Shown here piece after piece: positions 31,368 through 39,272 of a stretch of DNA of 41,740 nt. Positions within the stretch are counted from its first letter, which is position 1, and each line of letters starts with the position of its first letter. The stretch is taken from positions 1-41,740 of the IMG/VR virus record IMGVR_UViG_3300047554_000581. One strand, 5' to 3'. The DNA is from a virus. The notes beneath the pieces were generated by a model. The model saw nothing but the letters and a program-made list of their open reading frames with translations, searched no databases and was not told the origin of the DNA. The translations under genes were made by a program, and so were the position numbers.

Positions 31368-32158
31368 GCGGATGGATAAAACTACATAGAAGCCTGCAGG
31401 ATAGCGCAATAGCTTCGCATCCTGAGTATTTGGCTGTATGGGTTCACCTAATGTTAAGAGCGCAGCATACCGCATCTGAGTGCGTCATAGGTCGCCAAAT
31501 AGTAAAGCTATCTGTTGGTCAATTAGTGTTCGGAAGGATTAAGTTTTCTTCAGAAATTGGAGTAAGTGAGAACAAGGTTCGCGCAGCTCTTGATGTTATG
31601 AAAAGCCTAAACATGATCACCATCAAGTCAATGGCAAAATTCTCAATAATATCAATAGTTAAGTGGCAAGAATACCAAACAGAATCACCAGCAAATAACC
31701 AAGAAATAGCCAGCACATCGCCAGCACTTAACCAGCATCCAGCCACATACAAGAATGATAATAATGTAAAGAATGAAAAGAATATAAAAGATATTACGCC
31801 GCAAGCGGCTCCACCGGCTGCGCCTGAAAAATCAAAACTTGATTACTCATGCTGGCCAGCAATGCCAAGCGATCAAACAATGTCAGACTGGCTAGCAATG
31901 CGCAAACGACTGAAGGCCAATGTTAGCCAAACTGTTATCAACCGCTTTGCCTCTGAATTGCGAAAAGCGGCGAATTTTGGCTACACCGTAGACCAATGCC
32001 TAGCTGAATGCGTTACTCGCAACTGGCGTGGATTTGAGGCGCAATGGCTGCTTAATTCGCAACAACCAGCAGGCAAGCAACAATTCAAAACCGCCGCCGA
32101 GAAGGAGGCAGAACGCAACGCATACACATTTGACCTTGAGAGAGCGAGGATATTCTGA
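31364..32158 (+). CDS. Replisome organiser/replication initiation protein (lambda O-like role)
   Basis: 264 residues, ATGA overlap with the helicase gene. N-terminal winged-helix region (GWIKLHRSLQDSAIASHPEYLAVWVHLMLRA, then GRIKFSSEIGVSENKVRAALDVMKSLNMITIK), a polar linker full of Asn/Lys/Pro (about residues 110-150), and a C-terminal helical domain (MSDWLAMRKRLKANVSQTVINRFASEL). This domain order is typical of phage replication initiators of the DnaD/O type. The helicase loader gene follows directly. Confidence 0.75.
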   Translation: MSGWIKLHRSLQDSAIASHPEYLAVWVHLMLRAQHTASECVIGRQIVKLSVGQLVFGRIKFSSEIGVSENKVRAALDVMKSLNMITIKSMAKFSIISIVKWQEYQTESPANNQEIASTSPALNQHPATYKNDNNVKNEKNIKDITPQAAPPAAPEKSKLDYSCWPAMPSDQTMSDWLAMRKRLKANVSQTVINRFASELRKAANFGYTVDQCLAECVTRNWRGFEAQWLLNSQQPAGKQQFKTAAEKEAERNAYTFDLERARIF

Positions 32159-32703
32159 TGAGCGATTACCAAAAAGGGCTAGTTGGATATACAAACCAAA
32201 GGCCAGCGGTTAAGCCTGAGTTACCTTTGGCTGATTACGAAATGGATACGATTGCGTATTTTTTCGCAAAGCTAAAATTGACTGACCAGCGTTTTTATAC
32301 TCAGGCCATGCCTGATGTTAAAACTGAGCAGATCACAAAGCGTGATTATGCAAGCCAATTGAGATACCTGACAAACGAACAGATCGACAAGGGATTCACC
32401 GAGCTGCGCAAGCTGATGGCCGCTAATCATCCTGAATACAAGTTCATGACTATTCCAAAGGCAATTGGCCTATGCGATGGTACGGCGGCTGTAATCATGC
32501 AGGAAGGAGTACAGGTTGGCGCGCATAAGGTTTTGCCGCCAGCACTACCAGAGCCACCAGAATACAAATCAAAACGCTATCAGGAAGGAATTAAACAGGC
32601 TGCGGCATTATTGGCAATGCTCGACGACAAGCCAGAACAAAAACAACCCACACAGGCAGAGATTGAAGATATGAAACGATTGGAGAGTGTAAAGAATAGT
32701 TAA
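32158..32703 (+). CDS. Helicase loader, lambda P-like
   Basis: 181 residues. The central part FAKLKLTDQRFYTQAMPDVKTEQITKRDYASQLRYLTNEQIDKGFTELRKLMAANHPEYKFMTIPKAIGLC has the layout of the lambda P family: helix, basic helix, LT/IT-x-EQ helix and a final Pro-rich FxPSPGQF-like turn ending in Cys. It would recruit the host replicative helicase DnaB to the phage origin. Overlaps the initiator gene by one base. Confidence 0.72.
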   Translation: MSDYQKGLVGYTNQRPAVKPELPLADYEMDTIAYFFAKLKLTDQRFYTQAMPDVKTEQITKRDYASQLRYLTNEQIDKGFTELRKLMAANHPEYKFMTIPKAIGLCDGTAAVIMQEGVQVGAHKVLPPALPEPPEYKSKRYQEGIKQAAALLAMLDDKPEQKQPTQAEIEDMKRLESVKNS

Positions 32704-32764
32704 GTAGTTTGGAATTACTAAAAAGAAAGTCGAATATAGTGAGCCGAAAAATAGGAATTTAAAG

Positions 32765-33436
32765 ATGATACAAGAAATAATTGAATCGCTTGATTTTATA
32801 GATTCACTTGCTTTTGATGAAAAGGTAAGCGCAATAAATTCAATCAGAAAAAGACTACACGAAATAAGCCCGTTCAAATCATGCCCAGTTGATTTTGTAG
32901 AGTGGGTTAGAAATGAAAATGTTCACGCTAACGACTATAACCCAAACAGTGTAGCACCGCCAGAAATGAAGCTTTTGGAGCGATCAATTGAGGCTGATGG
33001 ATACACGCAGCCAATTGTGACATGGCCAAATAATGGATATGAGGTTGTAGATGGATTCCATCGCCACAGGGTTGGAAAGGAATCGGAAATAGTTCAGAAG
33101 ATGGTTATGGGTTATCTACCAGTTGTTTCTTTGTCGAATGACCGACATGAGCGCAATGACCGTATGGCCGCAACAATTCGGCACAATCGCGCAAGGGGTA
33201 AGCACAGCGTTGCAGCAATGAGCGATATTGTTGTCGAGCTAAAGCGCAGGTTTTGGAGTGACGAGAAGATAGCCAAAGAGCTTGGAATGGAGCCTGATGA
33301 GGTTTTAAGGCTTCAGCAGGTAAAAGGATTGGCATTTGCATTTAAAGATTCTGATTTTAGTGAGTCATGGGAAGCTGAATCATTTGACCAAATTGGGCAA
33401 GATGAGTTTGAAGGGGAAGCAATAAGTGAGAATTAA
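32765..33436 (+). CDS. ParB-like nuclease-domain protein (IbrB-type)
   Basis: 223 residues. ParB/sulfiredoxin-fold motifs are visible: HANDYNPNSVAPPEMKLLERSIEADGYTQPIVTW, VVDGFHRHRVG and ATIRHNRARGKHSV. A downstream HTH-like helix pair (SDEKIAKELGMEPDEVLRLQQV) follows. IbrB proteins are paired with PAPS-reductase-like IbrA proteins; here the IbrA homologue is two genes downstream. ParB-fold proteins can be CTPases, nucleases or kinases. The activity of this group is unknown. Confidence 0.8.
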   Translation: MIQEIIESLDFIDSLAFDEKVSAINSIRKRLHEISPFKSCPVDFVEWVRNENVHANDYNPNSVAPPEMKLLERSIEADGYTQPIVTWPNNGYEVVDGFHRHRVGKESEIVQKMVMGYLPVVSLSNDRHERNDRMAATIRHNRARGKHSVAAMSDIVVELKRRFWSDEKIAKELGMEPDEVLRLQQVKGLAFAFKDSDFSESWEAESFDQIGQDEFEGEAISEN

Positions 33437-33812
33437 TAGAATTTATCATCATTATTCAAAGTGTGAAGAATATAAAAGCGTTATGTGGCAGACATCTATG
33501 GGTATCGATCAAGAATTAAAAATTCAGCAATGCGTTAATTTTATGTCAGATACTGATGTTTTTGAGGCTCACATGATGCTAGTTATATCTGAATGGCCTA
33601 TGTCATGCGAGGCAAATTTTACCAATGGATCTATTAATCAAGTTGCTTGGCTTGGTCAGGCGGCCGCCGCAATTGGAATAGATAGCCCAGAAGACATTAC
33701 AAAAAAAGCATGGGGAATGCTTTCTTCTGAAAAGCAAGATCTAGCAAATATTGCAGCAAGGCGCCAGATAAAGAAATGGAAAGATGCGCACTTGGAGAAA
33801 ATATATGCCTAA
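33426..33812 (+). CDS. Hypothetical protein of the Ibr-like cluster
   Basis: 128 residues starting with GTG at 33426, inside the end of the ParB-like gene. The segment HHYSKCEEYKSVMWQ and a helical, Ala-rich C terminus are visible. I recall proteins of this type beside ParB/PAPS-reductase pairs in other phages, but not a function. It overlaps the next gene by eight bases, so the three genes are translated as a unit. Confidence 0.6.
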   Translation: MRINRIYHHYSKCEEYKSVMWQTSMGIDQELKIQQCVNFMSDTDVFEAHMMLVISEWPMSCEANFTNGSINQVAWLGQAAAAIGIDSPEDITKKAWGMLSSEKQDLANIAARRQIKKWKDAHLEKIYA

Positions 33813-35013
33813 AAAATACCTTGGAGTTGATGTTCTTAGTGCCGCGAAGGAAAGAATAAATTACACGTTTGATAATTTCGAGCGTATTTGCATTTCATTC
33901 TCAGGCGGAAAAGATTCTGCAGTAATGCTTCATCTTGTAATGGATGAGGCAATTAAGCGCGGCGTTAAGGTTGGTGTTTTATTTATCGACTGGGAGTGCC
34001 AAATGCGAATGACAATAGAATTTTGTGAGGCCATGTTTGCAAAATACTGGGATCATATCGAGCCATTTTGGGTATCGCTTCCAATGAAAACATGGAACGC
34101 AACAAGCCAGTATGAGCCTGAGTGGACTTCATGGGATGAAAACAAAAAAGATTTATGGGTTCGTCAGCCAAGTAAATACTCAATAACAGATCAATCATTT
34201 TTTGATTTCTATTTTTACGCGATGCCATTTGAAGAATTTGTTCCATGTTTTGCTAAATGGTATTCGCAAGGTAAGCCATGCGCCCAGTTTGTTGGTATTC
34301 GTGCAGATGAGTCTTTAAACCGATTTAGGACTATAGCGCGCAACAAGCCAATGTTTGATGGGAAGCCGTGGACTACAAATGTTATAGAAAACGCTTGGAA
34401 TGTTTACCCTATTTACGATTTTAAAACATCTGATGTTTGGGTTTATCTTGGGAAATACGAAAAAGAATACAACAAGCTCTACGACTTCATGATGCAGGCA
34501 GGAATGAAGATTTCACAAATGCGTATATGTGAGCCGTTTGGAGATGAGGCAAGAAAGGGCTTGTGGCTGTATCAAGTGTGCGAGCCTGAAATGTGGGCAA
34601 AGCTTGCTCTTAGGGTTGCCGGAGCAAATACAGGCGCGCTTTACGCAACTGAAAAAGGCGCAGTAATGGGGAACCATAGTATTTCATTGCCAGAAGGTCA
34701 TGATTACAAGTCTTTTGTGCAGCATCTACTTTCTACGATGCCAACTAGAACTGCTGAGCACTACAAAAACAAGCTTTTTGTTTATCTTAATTGGTGGGCA
34801 AAAAGAGGTTATGAAAACGGAATACCAGACTATGTTGATGTAAAGCTTGAAAATAAAGGAAAGGTTCCGTCTTGGCGAAAAATATGTAAAACAATGCTTA
34901 GAAATGATTTCTGGTGTAAGGGTCTTGGATTTAGCCCAACAAAAAGCGCGGCTTACGAAAAATATATGAAGCAAAAAGCAGAAAAAAGGAAAGAAACTGG
35001 GGTGATGATATGA
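33805..35013 (+). CDS. PAPS-reductase-like PP-loop ATPase, DUF3440 (IbrA-type)
   Basis: 402 residues from ATG 33805 (GGAG upstream). The PP-loop SFSGGKDSAVMLHL (about residues 32-45) is intact. Family features DWECQMRMTIEFCEAMF, FVGIRADESLNRFRTI, YPIYDFKTSDVWVYLGKY and MRICEPFGDEARKGLWLYQVCEPE are the IbrA/DUF3440 pattern. PP-loop enzymes adenylate a substrate, often for sulfur transfer; DndC of DNA phosphorothioation is a distant relative. Whether this protein modifies DNA, RNA or a metabolite is not known. Confidence 0.88.
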   Translation: MPKKYLGVDVLSAAKERINYTFDNFERICISFSGGKDSAVMLHLVMDEAIKRGVKVGVLFIDWECQMRMTIEFCEAMFAKYWDHIEPFWVSLPMKTWNATSQYEPEWTSWDENKKDLWVRQPSKYSITDQSFFDFYFYAMPFEEFVPCFAKWYSQGKPCAQFVGIRADESLNRFRTIARNKPMFDGKPWTTNVIENAWNVYPIYDFKTSDVWVYLGKYEKEYNKLYDFMMQAGMKISQMRICEPFGDEARKGLWLYQVCEPEMWAKLALRVAGANTGALYATEKGAVMGNHSISLPEGHDYKSFVQHLLSTMPTRTAEHYKNKLFVYLNWWAKRGYENGIPDYVDVKLENKGKVPSWRKICKTMLRNDFWCKGLGFSPTKSAAYEKYMKQKAEKRKETGVMI

Positions 35014-35123
35014 CCTACCAGCAGCGCCTTAACTGGTTCTTGATGTGGGCGGATTATTACGGACTGAAGCTAATCACCCCTAAGTACGCAGTTGATGATA
35101 ATGATAAATTATGGGCAAAGTAA
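35010..35123 (+). CDS. Very small protein after IbrA-like gene
   Basis: 37 residues, ATGA overlap with the DUF3440 gene and a GGTGATGAT ribosome-site region. Aromatic-rich N-terminal helix (QQRLNWFLMWADYYGLKLI) with an acidic tail. The coding call rests on coupling and codon continuity. No family. Confidence 0.45.
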   Translation: MTYQQRLNWFLMWADYYGLKLITPKYAVDDNDKLWAK

Positions 35124-35197
35124 AAAAGTGTAAAGAATCCCAATATTATATTTGTATGGGATAGATTGTGGGTAGGTTAATTAATGGGGCGAATGGT

Positions 35198-35677
35198 ATG
35201 GAAGTAACAGACAACACAAAAACGATGGCTAATGCGTTAGCTGAGATTGAGCAGCTTCAGCAGAAATTAGAGCAGGCAGAAGCCCGCGCAGATAAAGCCG
35301 AAGCCATGATTCGTGAGGCGCAGGAGCAGAAGCCGTCAATATTCGTTGTGTTTAATGGTGTAAGTCCAGTTAAAGCATTTTATGAAAATAGTTATGCTTG
35401 TGAATATGCCGATAGCCAGCAAAAAAATCATTCGCTATCGGGATCATGGTCAAATTTTCATGTAAAAGGCCTTTACGCCGCACCCGTGCCAGCAATGCCA
35501 ATACAGGATGAAAGCAAGGCAAAGTCTGATGCACTTTTTGAGTTCGCAAATAAACTTGAAGGGTGGCTTAATTGTCAAGATAACCGCGATTGTGCTGATG
35601 CAATTAACAATGTGCGCATTGAAGCTAGGAACGACGCCATCAAATACCGCGATGAATCCGAGGTAAAGCCATCATGA
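35198..35677 (+). CDS. Hypothetical protein with N-terminal coiled coil
   Basis: 159 residues from ATG 35198; a GTG at 35168 is possible. Residues about 4-45 are a coiled coil (ALAEIEQLQQKLEQAEARADKAEAM). The middle has a segment (FVVFNGVSPVKAFYENSYACEYADSQ) seen in phage ead/Ea22-like proteins, and the C-terminal part carries CQDNRDCADAINNVRIEAR. Similar ead-type mosaic proteins are common accessory genes of lambdoid-like phages. Function unknown. Confidence 0.55.
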   Translation: MEVTDNTKTMANALAEIEQLQQKLEQAEARADKAEAMIREAQEQKPSIFVVFNGVSPVKAFYENSYACEYADSQQKNHSLSGSWSNFHVKGLYAAPVPAMPIQDESKAKSDALFEFANKLEGWLNCQDNRDCADAINNVRIEARNDAIKYRDESEVKPS

Positions 35678-36270
35678 TACTGAGCGATGAAGAGAAGTTG
35701 GGTGTGTGGAATGAAGTCTGCGAAAATGGCGGAAATGTATTCGAGGCCTTAGATGCAATCGAGCGCGCAGTACTAGCCAAGGTGTCTCAGCAAAATCGGT
35801 GTGATGCAACTGGAAGAACTGCGCATGATTACGCAATTGAGCATGCCGAATATATGGCAACAAGCGCTGAGCAGCTATTAAACCACCTAAATGAATGCAC
35901 AAACATCGATGATGGCGTGATTGAGCCTGACGAAAATTATAGTGATTATACAAGCGGCCTGCGCTGCAGCATTCATGACTTCAGAAAGCGCCGTGATCGC
36001 GCCAAGGAAATGCCAGCAACTAAGCCAGCGCCACCGCAAGCAGCAGCTATACCGGAGTACGTAACAGTAAGTCAGGTTCCGCACAGTCAATATGCACAAG
36101 GCTGGAACGATTGCCTTGATTACATGCTGTCAGCATCACCAAAGCTAGAGCCAAAGCCAATGATAGATTTTGACTACATGAAAAATAAAGATCTAAAGCC
36201 TGAAAAGATAAATGATGGCGATTTAGAATTCTTTGTGTACCCTGATCCAAAGCCAGAGAGTAAATCATGA
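35674..36270 (+). CDS. Ead/Ea22-like mosaic hypothetical protein
   Basis: 198 residues, ATGA overlap with the previous gene. An acidic helical start is followed by a Cys-containing middle, then a Pro/Ala linker (TKPAPPQAAAIPEY), the motif YAQGWNDCLDYML and a Lys/Pro/Asp tail. The GWNDC motif recurs at the C terminus of many phage mosaic proteins. No enzymatic motif. Confidence 0.55.
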   Translation: MILSDEEKLGVWNEVCENGGNVFEALDAIERAVLAKVSQQNRCDATGRTAHDYAIEHAEYMATSAEQLLNHLNECTNIDDGVIEPDENYSDYTSGLRCSIHDFRKRRDRAKEMPATKPAPPQAAAIPEYVTVSQVPHSQYAQGWNDCLDYMLSASPKLEPKPMIDFDYMKNKDLKPEKINDGDLEFFVYPDPKPESKS

Positions 36271-36437
36271 CAATGACACCTCAAGACATGTTTGAGTGCG
36301 AATACATACAAAGGCACCTATCAGGCAACGTATACCGCGAGGCAAAGCAATCGCTGGAGGATAACAGGCTTGGTGATTCTTACTTCGATAAGCACTTAGC
36401 TGATGCGTTTAAGAAATGGTTAACGGGTAATTGGTAA
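36267..36437 (+). CDS. Small hypothetical protein
   Basis: 56 residues, start overlapping the previous stop (ATGA). Helical, with MFECEYIQRHLSGNVYREAKQSLEDN and a Trp-containing end (KKWLTGNW). The next gene starts on its stop (TAATG). No family recognised; the coupling supports coding. Confidence 0.5.
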   Translation: MTMTPQDMFECEYIQRHLSGNVYREAKQSLEDNRLGDSYFDKHLADAFKKWLTGNW

Positions 36438-36895
36438 TGGCTGATATGGCTTTATATGCACGCGCTGATGGTTTATTTGAGCCTCGCGCACCAAAGTCAG
36501 TCGAGTTCGTTAAAGCTAATGCTGGCAAGTTGATAATTGCCGACATAGCAAGCGACACAAGGTCTTCATTACAGAATCGTTATTTGAATGGCTGGGTTTA
36601 CACAAAGCAGATCGTTGCAAAACTTAATGAATCTGGCCAGTTGCTTAATGGAATGCCTTGGACGCGTGACACGCTGCATAGTGCTTTTCAGGATTGCTTT
36701 CTGGTTAAACAAGAGTATTTATTAAAAGGGCGTCATATCAAGGTTTACGAATCAACCGCCACAATGAGCAAGAAAAGATTTTGCGAGTACACAAAAGAAC
36801 AAATAGCACCATTTTGCTGGGATATGTGGCAGATTCACATTGAAGAGCCATTGAATGGATATTGGAAAGAAGTTTTAGCGGAGATAAATCGATGA
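36437..36895 (+). CDS. NinB-like recombination protein
   Basis: 152 residues from ATG 36437. The order SSLQNRYLNGWVYTKQIVAKL, then PWTRDTLHSAFQDCFL, then VYESTATMSKKRFCEYTKEQI follows the NinB/YbcN-like pattern (HNxFWP-like helix, D-x-H helix, STS loop and C-terminal helix). NinB-type proteins bind ssDNA and help phage recombination. The match is by pattern only; it sits in a region with a resolvase and an HNH-like gene, as in nin regions. Confidence 0.5.
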   Translation: MADMALYARADGLFEPRAPKSVEFVKANAGKLIIADIASDTRSSLQNRYLNGWVYTKQIVAKLNESGQLLNGMPWTRDTLHSAFQDCFLVKQEYLLKGRHIKVYESTATMSKKRFCEYTKEQIAPFCWDMWQIHIEEPLNGYWKEVLAEINR

Positions 36896-37407
36896 AATAC
36901 GCAATGGTGATGCCTTGGCAAGTGGCTGAAGTGCTGAATAGCTTTGTGGGCGAAATAAAAGAATCTGTTAAGGCAAAGAACAAAGAAACCAAAGCCGAGT
37001 ATATGAAGCGCGCACGTCGCGGGATGCTTGGGATGGCCATATCATGGATAGACCTTGATCCATTCGACGAAAAAGCCACAATAGCAGGCGGCGAAATTAA
37101 TCACGCTAATCCAACTCAAAAGCTAATATGTGAGGACATGTGGCACCGATGCTCGCACTGGATAGTAAACACAGAATTTACGTGGCAAGTGCGAATGGTG
37201 GTGATATTCGACGGGGCAAGAGAAACGCCAGACTACCTATTTACGCACACAGGAACGCTAAGAGGCCATAAGTCCGATGAGCTAAACGATGCCATGCAAA
37301 AGGCATTTGATGAAGCACACAAGGCAAACGCAAGCTACAAAGAAGGCCACAAAAACAAAGGTGTGTATTTGCAAACTGAATTTGTCGCACAGATAGTAGG
37401 TATTTAA
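36892..37407 (+). CDS. Hypothetical protein of the recombination region
   Basis: 171 residues from ATG 36892 (ATGA overlap). The N-terminal helix is charged (KESVKAKNKETKAEYMKRARR), followed by an alternating strand region (WIVNTEFTWQVRMVVIFDGARETPDYLFTHTGTLRGH) and a Lys/His-rich C terminus. It does not match a family that I recognise. Neighbours suggest a DNA-metabolism role, which is inference. Confidence 0.5.
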   Translation: MKYAMVMPWQVAEVLNSFVGEIKESVKAKNKETKAEYMKRARRGMLGMAISWIDLDPFDEKATIAGGEINHANPTQKLICEDMWHRCSHWIVNTEFTWQVRMVVIFDGARETPDYLFTHTGTLRGHKSDELNDAMQKAFDEAHKANASYKEGHKNKGVYLQTEFVAQIVGI

Positions 37408-37571
37408 TGAACTGCACAATCTGCAAGGTAAAGAAAATAAGCTCACTCGGTGGCAAGACCTGCGGCCTAGAGTGCGCATGCAAAGCCATTGGTGATGATT
37501 ACACGCTGGTTAAAGCTAGGCTTGATTTGGCTATAGCAGAATCTAAGCCACCGGTTAAGGCGGTTAAATGA
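37407..37571 (+). CDS. Small Cys-rich zinc-finger-like protein
   Basis: 54 residues, start on the previous stop (TAATG). Cys at positions 3, 6, 19, 23 and 25 (CTIC, then CGLECAC) suggest a zinc knuckle. The pattern MNCTICKVKKISSLGGKTCGLECA resembles the treble-clef start of NinG-like proteins. The C-terminal half is helical and basic. It overlaps the HNH-like gene by four bases. Confidence 0.55.
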   Translation: MNCTICKVKKISSLGGKTCGLECACKAIGDDYTLVKARLDLAIAESKPPVKAVK

Positions 37572-37855
37572 ACACTAATCGAAAACAAAAGGAATGGCTT
37601 CATGCAGTTGGCAGCATAGATTTTTGTGTGCTGTGCGGAAGCAATTACATGCTACAGGTAGCGCATAGAAATATGGGCAGAGGTAAAGGACAAAAGGCGC
37701 CTGACTATGAAACCGCAAGGCTTTGCCAAGACTGCCACCACGCCATAGATAATGGCAAAGATTTAAGTAAATTAGAGCGCAGGGAGCTAATGCACAGGGC
37801 TATAGTTCAGACGCACTCAATACTTATTCAGTCTGGAAAATTGGAGCTTATTTGA
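37568..37855 (+). CDS. HNH-like nuclease/zinc protein (DUF1364-like)
   Basis: 95 residues. CVLCG at residues about 20-24 and CQDCHHAID near residue 55 make a four-Cys zinc site round AHRNMGRGKGQKAPDYETARL, the layout of small HNH-related phage proteins (DUF1364/DUF968 type). These occupy nin-like regions and are believed to be recombination nucleases. Overlaps both neighbours. Confidence 0.68.
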   Translation: MNTNRKQKEWLHAVGSIDFCVLCGSNYMLQVAHRNMGRGKGQKAPDYETARLCQDCHHAIDNGKDLSKLERRELMHRAIVQTHSILIQSGKLELI

Positions 37856-38328
37856 TGGAAGGTAAAGCACTCGAAAAACTACTGCAAGAAAGCTGCAAAA
37901 TTCAGGATATTGACTGCACGAGATTGCGTGATGCTGGATGGCAAGGAGAACAAACACAAAGAAGATTCACCATTAAAAATATATGCGATTTCATAGTCTT
38001 TGGTGACTCAACTTTGCTCTATATTGAGTGCAAGGTAGCAAAAGATAGGCTGGCACTGTCAAGACTGACACAGCAAAAAGACCTGCTAAGCAAAGCAGTA
38101 AGCACTGCTCAAAACATATTTTGTGGGTATCTAGTGTGGATTGCTGGCGATTTTGTTTTTATTCGTGCTGGTGCTGTTGATCGATTCACATCAAGCGGCA
38201 AAAAGTCAATAAACAAGGCGGAAGCATTGGGTATTGGATTGATTATTAAGCAATTCACACCACCACGCGCAAGAAAATCAAGGCTTGATATTAAAGAGCT
38301 GATCAGTGAATTGAATTGCCCGTTTTAA
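37855..38328 (+). CDS. PD-(D/E)XK nuclease, RecU/Holliday-junction-resolvase-like
   Basis: 157 residues from ATG 37855 (TGATG overlap; TTG 37852 is an alternative). The core motif CDFIVFGDSTLLYIECKVAKDRLALSRLTQQ carries D and E-x-K as expected for the PD-(D/E)XK fold, with N-terminal Glu in KALEKLLQESC. The overall shape is RecU/resolvase-like. It would resolve branched DNA before packaging. It is the last gene before the large structured noncoding block. Confidence 0.7.
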   Translation: MEGKALEKLLQESCKIQDIDCTRLRDAGWQGEQTQRRFTIKNICDFIVFGDSTLLYIECKVAKDRLALSRLTQQKDLLSKAVSTAQNIFCGYLVWIAGDFVFIRAGAVDRFTSSGKKSINKAEALGIGLIIKQFTPPRARKSRLDIKELISELNCPF

Positions 38329-38383
38329 TGTAAAGAAAAGTAAATCCGCTAACTACAAAGCGTAAAAGTGTTAAACTGAAATT

Positions 38384-38703
38384 GTTGTGTAGCGGAGTGG
38401 AAATCCGCACGTGTGCAGGTTATTAAATCCTGTTCGAGACTACATCACATTGGTGCGCTGATGAGACGCCGGTAGATATGCAATTAATACTCTTGGTATC
38501 ACAATAGGCAACAGCTGCAAACGTTAGGACACCAAGCCTCAACTTCCAGAGGCCACAACATCCGCCCATTCGCAAGAGTGGGCACCTCTCAAGACACTGG
38601 CTACGATAGGTAATAGCCTATTCTGGACAAGCAGGCAGAACTTTCGACTAATAATCGAAGACCGGTGAGCAGACTGGTAGTGTCTTGAGAGGTGTTTATT
38701 TTT
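38384..38703 (+). ncRNA. Candidate large structured noncoding RNA 2
   Basis: The 523 bases between 38329 and 38851 hold no credible gene. A TGT TAAACT extended -10 (38372-38377) could start RNA near 38384. Helices: GCGGA/TCCGC, CAGG/CCTG, GCCTC/GAGGC (38536-38553), GCCCATTC-GCAA-GAGTGGGC (38564-38583, GNRA loop), then a perfect 16-bp stem CACCTCTCAAGACACT (38583-38598) with its complement at 38679-38694. That stem encloses three more hairpins: ATAGG/CCTAT, TTCGA/TCGAA, ACCGGT/ACTGGT. TTTATTTTT follows. A multi-branched, terminator-ended RNA; no class recognised. Confidence 0.72.
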
Positions 38704-38851
38704 GCCAAAATTCGCCGAAAGGCAAACAGAGCAGAGCAAAAAATTGTGAGCAGTGGTGAGCCTAAAGGCAAGCAATAACACAAAAGCAATTTGACACCGA
38801 CAGAGTCGGCAGGCCGCATGAAAGGGCGGCAACTAATTCTAAGAGGAAAAC
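38704..38851 (+). other. Hairpin-rich leader before small gene at 38852
   Basis: Beyond the T tract of RNA 2 come further small hairpins: GCC-GAAA-GGC (38713-38722), GCC-TAAA-GGC (about 38760-38769), CCGAC-AGA-GTCGG (about 38799-38811) and GCCGC/GCGGC (about 38814-38830). AAGAGGAA precedes the ATG at 38852. It may be the leader of that gene or part of a longer form of RNA 2. No open reading frame is supported here. Confidence 0.45.
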
Positions 38852-39055
38852 ATGGCAAACATAGCAAGTTACTCAAAAAACCTAAACATCGACGCAGTAA
38901 GCAGCGAATTAACTTACGTATACCCGCACCACAGAGAGAAAATACAAAACTGGATCGCTGAAAATATCAACAAGTCTGCTGAAAAGTGGAAATTGATTGA
39001 ACGCGCACCAATGAACAGCTTGATGGTGATGATTTTAATGGGTCGTATGTTGTGA
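38852..39055 (+). CDS. Small hypothetical protein
   Basis: 67 residues, ATG with AAGAGGAAA eight bases upstream. Helical, with ANIASYSKNLNIDAVSSELTYVYPHHREKIQNWIAENINKSAEKWKLIERAPMNSLMVMIL. The arrangement is like a small regulator with one long helix pair; no DNA-binding motif is clear. It overlaps the next gene (GTGA). Confidence 0.55.
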   Translation: MANIASYSKNLNIDAVSSELTYVYPHHREKIQNWIAENINKSAEKWKLIERAPMNSLMVMILMGRML

Positions 39056-39270
39056 CAGATTTAACAGAAAACTTTAAAAAGGCGATACAAATTACGATGA
39101 GCAATCCACCACTACCAGAAGTCCAAGAGCACGAATACAAGCCTGCAAGCCAGTGGCAGCATCAGCTCGATTCTATTGTGTCCAGTCCGGCCAGTTTTGA
39201 GCGCCTCTGGCAATCAGTGAAGCTGGAGCCTGATCCGGTTAAAAGCAAGTTTGAATTGTTGCCTATGTGA
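39052..39270 (+). CDS. Small hypothetical protein
   Basis: 72 residues from GTG 39052, overlapping the previous stop; ATG 39097 is a shorter alternative. Acidic and Pro-containing (NPPLPEVQEHEYKPASQWQHQ), with no membrane segment or known motif. It ends immediately before the structured block 39273-39421. Confidence 0.45.
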   Translation: MTDLTENFKKAIQITMSNPPLPEVQEHEYKPASQWQHQLDSIVSSPASFERLWQSVKLEPDPVKSKFELLPM

Positions 39271-39272
39271 TC

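Noticed and set aside
38390-38450. Possible tRNA (TGTAG...CTACA with GTTCGAGAC)
   Set aside because: The GTTCGA segment is not in a T arm, there is no seven-base anticodon loop on a five-bp stem, and the end stem is only five bp. It fits better as part of the structured RNA block.
38458-38475. Hammerhead ribozyme core (CTGATGAG)
   Set aside because: No GAAA element follows at a suitable distance and no cleavage-site helix pair could be built.
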